Shown one piece after another: positions 8,148 to 12,500 of a stretch of 12,500 bases of DNA. Under the pieces are notes generated by a model that worked only from the letters and a program-made list of their open reading frames with translations, ran no database searches and was not told the DNA's origin. Position 1 is the first letter of the stretch. The number at the start of each line of letters is the position of its first letter. Made by a program: the position numbers and the translations under genes. This stretch comes from Cochliopodium minus (taxonomy: Eukaryota; Discosea; Himatismenida; Cochliopodiidae), in NCBI GenBank assembly GCA_024220525.1, contig JAMYWO010000202.1, positions 1 to 12,500 of the forward strand, given 5' to 3'.

Positions 8148-8161
8148 TCAAAAATTTTTGA
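8148..8161. other. Palindrome TCAAAAATTTTTGA between SEL1 and HUS1 genes
   Basis: Perfect 14-bp palindrome in the 120-bp gap between the SEL1 stop (8075) and the HUS1 start (8196). A near copy, ATCAAAAATTTTTA, lies at 8098-8111. It could belong to the SEL1 3' end or the HUS1 promoter, but at this base composition chance is a real alternative. Confidence 0.25.
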
Positions 8162-8195
8162 CTTGAAAAAAATAAAAAAAAAATAAGAGAAAAAA

Positions 8196-9436
8196 ATGAG
8201 ATTCAAAGCAAATCTTGTAAATCCAGAACAATTAACAAGTAAATATAAACAAATATTTACCATCAATAAATTTATTTGACAAAATAAAAAATTTTTTTTA
8301 TTCTAGATATATTGAAAGCATTACAAAGGTAAATGAATCAAATAACTGAATATTCAATTATAAAAAATATATGATTAGAATATCAAAGGAATGCACATTT
8401 TGGTTGAGTGCGAAAAGATTGAAATTTATTATTAATGTTGTAAGTATTCCACCAAATTTTCCAATTACAGTATATCAACCCACATAAATCTTCAAATCAA
8501 AAAATAGGATTCAAATGCAGTTCAAGTTTGGTCAGATATGCCAGTGGTAATAAATAAAAATATGTTACAATATAATCGTTATATTACATATAACTCTTTT
8601 ATAGAATTATATATTCGATGATTATCACATTGAAAGCTTGAATGATAACAATATAGCTTTCACCATCTCATTGGATAACTTGATCAGAGCATCCAAATCG
8701 AGCCATGCAGCCCAACAAGTAGTCTTGAAGCTAACAAAGAAGGGAGGAAATCCATACTTCAGCTTTGTGATTGATTTCCATCAAAAAGAATTCAAAACAG
8801 TGACCCAAGTAAAAAAAAATTTCTCTTAAAAAATTCATTTAAAAATAAATTAAATAAATTTTTTTTTTTCGAAAAGGATGTTCCCATTGCTTTGTTGTCT
8901 GCACAACAATTGATGGATTTGACAGAACCTACGTTGGAGGATCCTGAGGTACACATCTCTTTGCCCAAACCTTTGTCCAAGATCAAGCCTGTCATTGAGA
9001 GAATGAAGAACATTGGTGACAATCTCATTATCGAAGCCAATATGGATGGCTTGTTGAAATTAAAAGTGGAGACTGACATGGTCTCTCTAACTACAACATA
9101 CAAAGACTTGGAACATCCACAAATGGAAGGGAAAAGGTAAAAATAATTTTGATTTTTATTTTTATTTTTACTTATATTATTATTTTTTATTTTATTTTCT
9201 TTTTTATTTTTATTTTTTATTTTTTCCACTAAAGTCCACCTGAGAAAGATCCAAATAGAAAAAGTATTATTCGTGTGAATGCTAAAAAATTTTCTTCTTT
9301 CTTGGCCACTACTTCCATTGAACCCGAAGTGATTGTAATGTGTCTCGTTCCTGATAGAGCGATTGTTCTCCATGTTTTGGTTGGTGAAAATGATATGTTC
9401 ATGACTTATTATATTCCCATCATCGTAACTGATTAA
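8196..9436 (+). CDS. HUS1: HUS1 checkpoint clamp subunit (9-1-1 complex)
   Basis: Model: 8196..8238, 8307..8328, 8379..8439, 8508..8546, 8605..8808, 8877..9136, 9235..9436 (TAA); 831 nt, 276 residues, close to the roughly 280 of animal HUS1. HUS1 joins RAD9 and RAD1 in a PCNA-like ring loaded at damaged DNA by RAD17-RFC to activate ATR signalling; it acts in the nucleus. Diagnostic stretches: the start MRFKANLVNP; CTFWLSAKRLKFII (27-40); the domain linker VTQDVPIALLSAQQLMDL (121-138); EDPEVHISLPK (144-154); the highly conserved MKNIGDNLIIEANMDG (166-181) followed by a TTTYKDL strand (195-201); and the C-terminal YYIPIIV (268-274). The full PCNA-like two-domain length is present with no truncation. 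Exon 2 is a 22-nt microexon. The start is the only ATG giving the family N-terminus. It lies 120 bp after the SEL1 stop and has its own promoter presumably there. Confidence 0.95.
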
Positions 9437-9524
9437 TTTGGTTGAATTATTTTGTTTTTTGTTATTCTAAAAAAAAAATGTATAAAAAAAATTAAAATTA
9501 AATATTAAAAAAAAAAAACTTGTT

Positions 9525-10583
9525 ATGAGCAAAAGCCATTCAAAGAAGAGTTGGATCTATAGAAGACATCTTTTGAAAAAAAGATTGGGTTTGATTTATC
9601 AGGATTTTTCTCCCAAGAAATCTTCCCCTTGCAAAATCAGATATCTTCCATTCACCAAAAAGAGTTTTGCTGTTGAAAAAAGAAACAATCTCTTTTATTC
9701 TCATCACAATAATATTAAAACCAAATTTCAAACAAATAATTTACAAGAAAAAAGAAAAGAACTCCATAAAATTATAAAAAATGAGGAAAATGATCCTTCT
9801 CATCACATCAATGACAAACTATCTCCTCCAAGATGGATCCAATCAAAAATATTTTCTCCCAATTCTGTGATTAAAACATGTGGCAAATCATTCAATGAGC
9901 AAATCTACGAATATGGACAGATAAAGGAGAATAGGGATAAAATTTTGAATTCAAATACAATCCATAAGAATCATACAAACAAAATTCAATCTAATATCTC
10001 CACTATAAAAAGAAATCTTCATAATATTGATAATAAACAAGGAATGAAGGATGAAAGTTATTTCAAATCGATTGAAAGTAATATCTCTCCAAGAAGAATT
10101 CAAATAAAAGAGATATATTCAAACAAATCTTCTTCTCCCAAGAAATATAAGAAAAGAAAAGAAATTTCCGAAACGATCTTGAATTCCAGAATAGAATCTC
10201 ATGATGATAATATCCATAAGCAACAAGAATTCAGAAAATATTTGTCTCCTAATAAAAAATATTATCCTCAGGATTCTAATAAAAATATGGATTCTAATTT
10301 TATTTCCACAATCAAGCAAAAAACAATAAAAAATAATAAACCTCTTCTCACCTCCACAACATCTATTATACATCATAACCTTGATGATAATCTTATCTTG
10401 GAAGATAATGTTGTCTTTAATGATTTTCCTTTCGATTTCGACCACGAGATAGCTCATTTGGAGAATATTTCTTCTGATGAAGATGTAAAGACTGATCCAG
10501 AGATTGCCATCTATGCCTCTGAAGAGATCAAACTCAAAATGAACAAATATATCCTGAAAATAATTGAAAAGAGAAAAAATTAA
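9525..10583 (+). CDS. Basic Asn-rich protein with repeated SPKK/CDK-type sites, function unknown
   Basis: Uninterrupted 352-codon frame ending TAA, 88 bp after the HUS1 stop; I do not recognise a family. It is Lys/Asn/Ser/Ile-rich and looks mostly disordered. Seven Ser-Pro dipeptides occur, six in full S-P-x-K/R form: S29 (SPKK), S34 (SPCK), S100 (SPPR), S188 (SPRR), S204 (SPKK) and S241 (SPNK); S111 (SPNS) lacks the basic residue. SPKK motifs are known both as CDK targets and as AT-rich minor-groove binders in histone tails. A basic cluster at 204-212 could be a nuclear signal. The C-terminal fifth turns acidic (286-326), with a casein-kinase-2-like ISSDED at 315-320, and ends in a short Lys-rich helix (332-352). 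Absence of introns contrasts with most neighbours. Expression is supported only by length, sense orientation and complex composition, so it could be a lineage-specific gene. A chromatin or cell-cycle role is inference. Confidence 0.7.
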   Translation: MSKSHSKKSWIYRRHLLKKRLGLIYQDFSPKKSSPCKIRYLPFTKKSFAVEKRNNLFYSHHNNIKTKFQTNNLQEKRKELHKIIKNEENDPSHHINDKLSPPRWIQSKIFSPNSVIKTCGKSFNEQIYEYGQIKENRDKILNSNTIHKNHTNKIQSNISTIKRNLHNIDNKQGMKDESYFKSIESNISPRRIQIKEIYSNKSSSPKKYKKRKEISETILNSRIESHDDNIHKQQEFRKYLSPNKKYYPQDSNKNMDSNFISTIKQKTIKNNKPLLTSTTSIIHHNLDDNLILEDNVVFNDFPFDFDHEIAHLENISSDEDVKTDPEIAIYASEEIKLKMNKYILKIIEKRKN

Positions 10584-10896
10584 CCAAAATTTGTGAAAAA
10601 TAACACTTTTTAACTTTTATTAGAAAACTTATTTTTACTTGTTTATTTCTTTTATTAGGATCCGTTTTCATTAAATTTTAAATAAAATCAAATTACAGAG
10701 GAAATCAAGAGAAATTCCAACGCAATTATTTTTTTTTTCTTTTTTCTTTTGTAAAAATATATAAAAAATATAAAAAAAAAAAAATCAAAACAAGAACTTG
10801 AGACCTCACTTTCAAACACTCAAATATTCCCTCTCTTTAAAAAAATAAAAATAAAATAAACTAAATTGAAATTTTTTTTTTTTTATCAAGTTAAAA
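10584..10896. other. Intergenic spacer before RCC1 gene
   Basis: 313 bp without a supportable gene. It is A/T homopolymer broken by two more balanced patches, about 10694-10729 and 10787-10836. Neither gives a long reading frame, a tRNA-like fold or splice-flanked exon that I can defend. They may be the 3' end of the upstream gene and the promoter or 5' leader of the RCC1 gene. An AATAAA follows the upstream stop at 10680-10685. Confidence 0.55.
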
Positions 10897-12483
10897 ATGG
10901 ATAAAAAGATTTTCTGTTCTTCTCTATCAGAGCATACTTTGATCTATAAATGTAAAAATTTTTAAAGAATCCAAAAAAAAGCCTTCAAAATAAAAATTTA
11001 TTAACAAATGTATTGTTTTCTAATAAAAAAAAATAAACAGCTAATGGAGATTTATTATCATTTGGACCAAATGCGTACGAATACCTTTTTTTTTAAATAT
11101 TTTTCCTATTTATTTCAAAAATTCAAAATTCAAAAAAACAAAAAGATATGGCCAATGCGGATTGGGACATAACAAAACAGTTGAAAATCCAACTTTGTTA
11201 ATGAATAATGAAAAGATAAAGCAGATTGCTTGTGGTGGTAAAAAACATTTTTTTTTTTTATCATAAAATTTCCTATTCGATTTTATATTTTAATTATATT
11301 CTCCTCTCAAAACAAATAAAAAAACAAAATTTTTCTCTATTTAATCAAAGTGTCTTCTTATCACAAGATTATGAAATTTAAATTATCTTTAAAATGATCT
11401 TGATAATCTTTTTAATTTAATGTTTTCGTTTTTGAAATCTCCAAATTATTTTTTCTCACCATAATATCTTTTTCTTTTTTGATTTGAAAGGATATCACTC
11501 TATCATCTTGATTAATGATGGAAAAATATATACTTTTGGATGGAACACTATGGGACAATTGGGTAAAAACTCATAAAAAAAAGAGAAATAGAAAGGAAAT
11601 GATTTATCATCAAACAAAACATAAAATATTTTATTCCTCAAACAAACCAATACGAATATGAATACGTTTTAATATCGAAGAAAAATAAAATTTTAAATTC
11701 AGAATAAATATGAATTTTAAATCTTCGAATATGAAAATAAATACAACATTTATTAAATGAAATTTGCTATGATAGAAAAATTTAAAATCTTCAAATTAAA
11801 AAATAAAATTAAAATGTTCTTATCATATTTCTTAACACATTTTTTAATAAATTCAAAAAAAAAAAAATAATAGGACTGGGAGATACAACAATGAGAAATA
11901 CTCCCCAGTTGATGGTGGAAGATCCAGAAATAGACTCTATCTACGCAGGAGATCACCATGGAATGTTTTTAAAAAACAATGGAGATTTATATGTATTCGG
12001 AAATAATACAACAGGTAACAAAAAAGAATTTTTTCTTTTAAAAAAATTTTAAAAATTTTAAAAATTGTTATTTTTCTCTGAAATAGGTCAGCTTGGAATT
12101 GGAGATAATATCAATCACCTCAAACCCACTTTGTTAACTTTAGACATACAAGTGAAGACGATTTCTCTTGGACATGGACACTCTTTGATCCTGGGAAAAA
12201 ATGGAGATTTTTATGTTTTTGGTAAAATTTTTTTAACATTTTTTTTTTTTAATATTTTATTTTTCCATTTTAATATTTATCAAATTTTTTATTTTATCAT
12301 TTTTTATATTTCTTTTTTATTTTGTATTTTAGGTGCAAATTCCTATGGACAATTAGGTTTGGGTAACAACACTTCTTTCAACACTCCCCAGTTGCTCATG
12401 TGCGACCCCTCTATACAAACTATTTGTTCAGGAGCCCATCACAATTTGTTCTTGAAAGAAGACGGAAAATTATTTGTGTTTGG
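10897..12483 (+). CDS. RCC1-repeat beta-propeller protein, 3' partial
   Basis: Model: 10897..10951, 11041..11074, 11146..11237, 11491..11562, 11874..12014, 12087..12221, 12333..12483 and on past the window; 226 residues visible, all completed introns GT..AG. After an 18-residue leader MDKKIFCSSLSEHTLIYK come at least four RCC1 blades of about 50 residues, each with the signature NGD-x-x-x-FG, N-x-x-GQ(L/C)GLG, a variable loop, then I-x-x-I-x-x-G-x-x-H-(S/G/N). RCC1 blades build seven-bladed propellers; family members include Ran exchange factors, E3 ligases (HERC) and RCC1-BTB proteins. Which of these applies cannot be told because the rest of the propeller and any C-terminal domain lie beyond 12500. 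The last donor is read as GG then GTAATA at 12484; without it the frame would stop at once at TAA. Introns recur at glycine codons of the FG and QLG signatures. Confidence 0.92.
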
Positions 12484-12500
12484 GTAATATTATTTTTTAT

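Noticed and set aside
8792-9373. 193-codon minus-strand frame across HUS1
   Set aside because: It lies opposite conserved HUS1 exons 6-7 and their intron; the plus-strand protein matches HUS1 over its full length.
6132-10583. Four co-directional genes with short gaps as an operon-like or horizontally acquired cluster
   Set aside because: Most of the genes are intron-rich with typical eukaryotic protein families and the same base composition as their surroundings; nothing indicates polycistronic transcription or bacterial origin.
10787-10836. GC-richer patch in the spacer before RCC1 as an exon or tRNA/ncRNA fragment
   Set aside because: No ATG-led frame, no usable splice pair linking it to the RCC1 exons, and no tRNA A/B box or cloverleaf.
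11365-11410. Inverted repeat AAGATTAT / ATAATCTT in the 253-nt RCC1 intron
   Set aside because: Arms are only 8 bp, A/T-rich, with no flanking target duplication, unlike the MITE in the SEL1 intron.
11671-11732. Imperfect inverted repeat AATATCGAAG / CTTCGAATAT in the 311-nt RCC1 intron
   Set aside because: The arms need an indel to pair, extend poorly and lack a target duplication. It could be a decayed element, but the support is too weak.

Overview
This is a eukaryotic nuclear window from an AT-rich, intron-dense protist. The evidence is consistent: every conserved protein is split by short GT..AG introns (mostly 51-170 nt) packed with A/T homopolymer and AAAAAT-type microsatellite, proteins carry Asn-rich tracts, and stops are TAA and TGA under the standard code. 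The look is that of a free-living amoeboid flagellate or amoeba. Anaeramoeba-like or dictyostelid-like genomes would fit, but the sequence alone does not fix the taxon. There is no operon, phage, plasmid or CRISPR content.

Layout. (1) 2-1786 (+): 3' eight exons of a TKL-like protein kinase, cut by the window edge before the glycine loop. (2) 1900-5707 (-): a four-exon gene for a 1145-residue coiled-coil protein whose N-terminus carries a CC1-box-like motif typical of BICD/Spindly/TRAK dynein adaptors, followed by a long Asn-rich linker and a second short coiled coil with a Ser/Thr-Pro-Arg tail. It converges with the kinase over 113 bp containing a palindromic, two-strand AATAAA. (3) 5708-6131: divergent promoter region. 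(4) 6132-8075 (+): eight-exon SEL1-repeat gene with nine 35-residue repeats, four introns falling exactly on repeat boundaries, and a probable hAT-type MITE in one intron. (5) 8196-9436 (+): seven-exon HUS1, the 9-1-1 checkpoint clamp subunit. (6) 9525-10583 (+): intronless gene for a basic, Asn-rich protein with six S-P-x-K/R sites. (7) 10584-10896: AT-rich intergenic. (8) 10897 to the right edge (+): 5' seven exons of an RCC1-repeat beta-propeller gene.

The genes are ordinary independent eukaryotic units (kinase signalling, microtubule-motor adaptor, SEL1 scaffold, DNA-damage clamp, unknown SP-rich protein, RCC1 propeller); nothing shows that they form one pathway. All exon models were built by hand, and exon lengths and phases sum correctly in each gene. 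The most interesting items are the putative dynein adaptor with its stop-free retained-intron frame, the exon/repeat lockstep in the SEL1 gene, the MITE with target-site duplication, and the SPKK-rich orphan protein. I found no convincing new multi-gene system.
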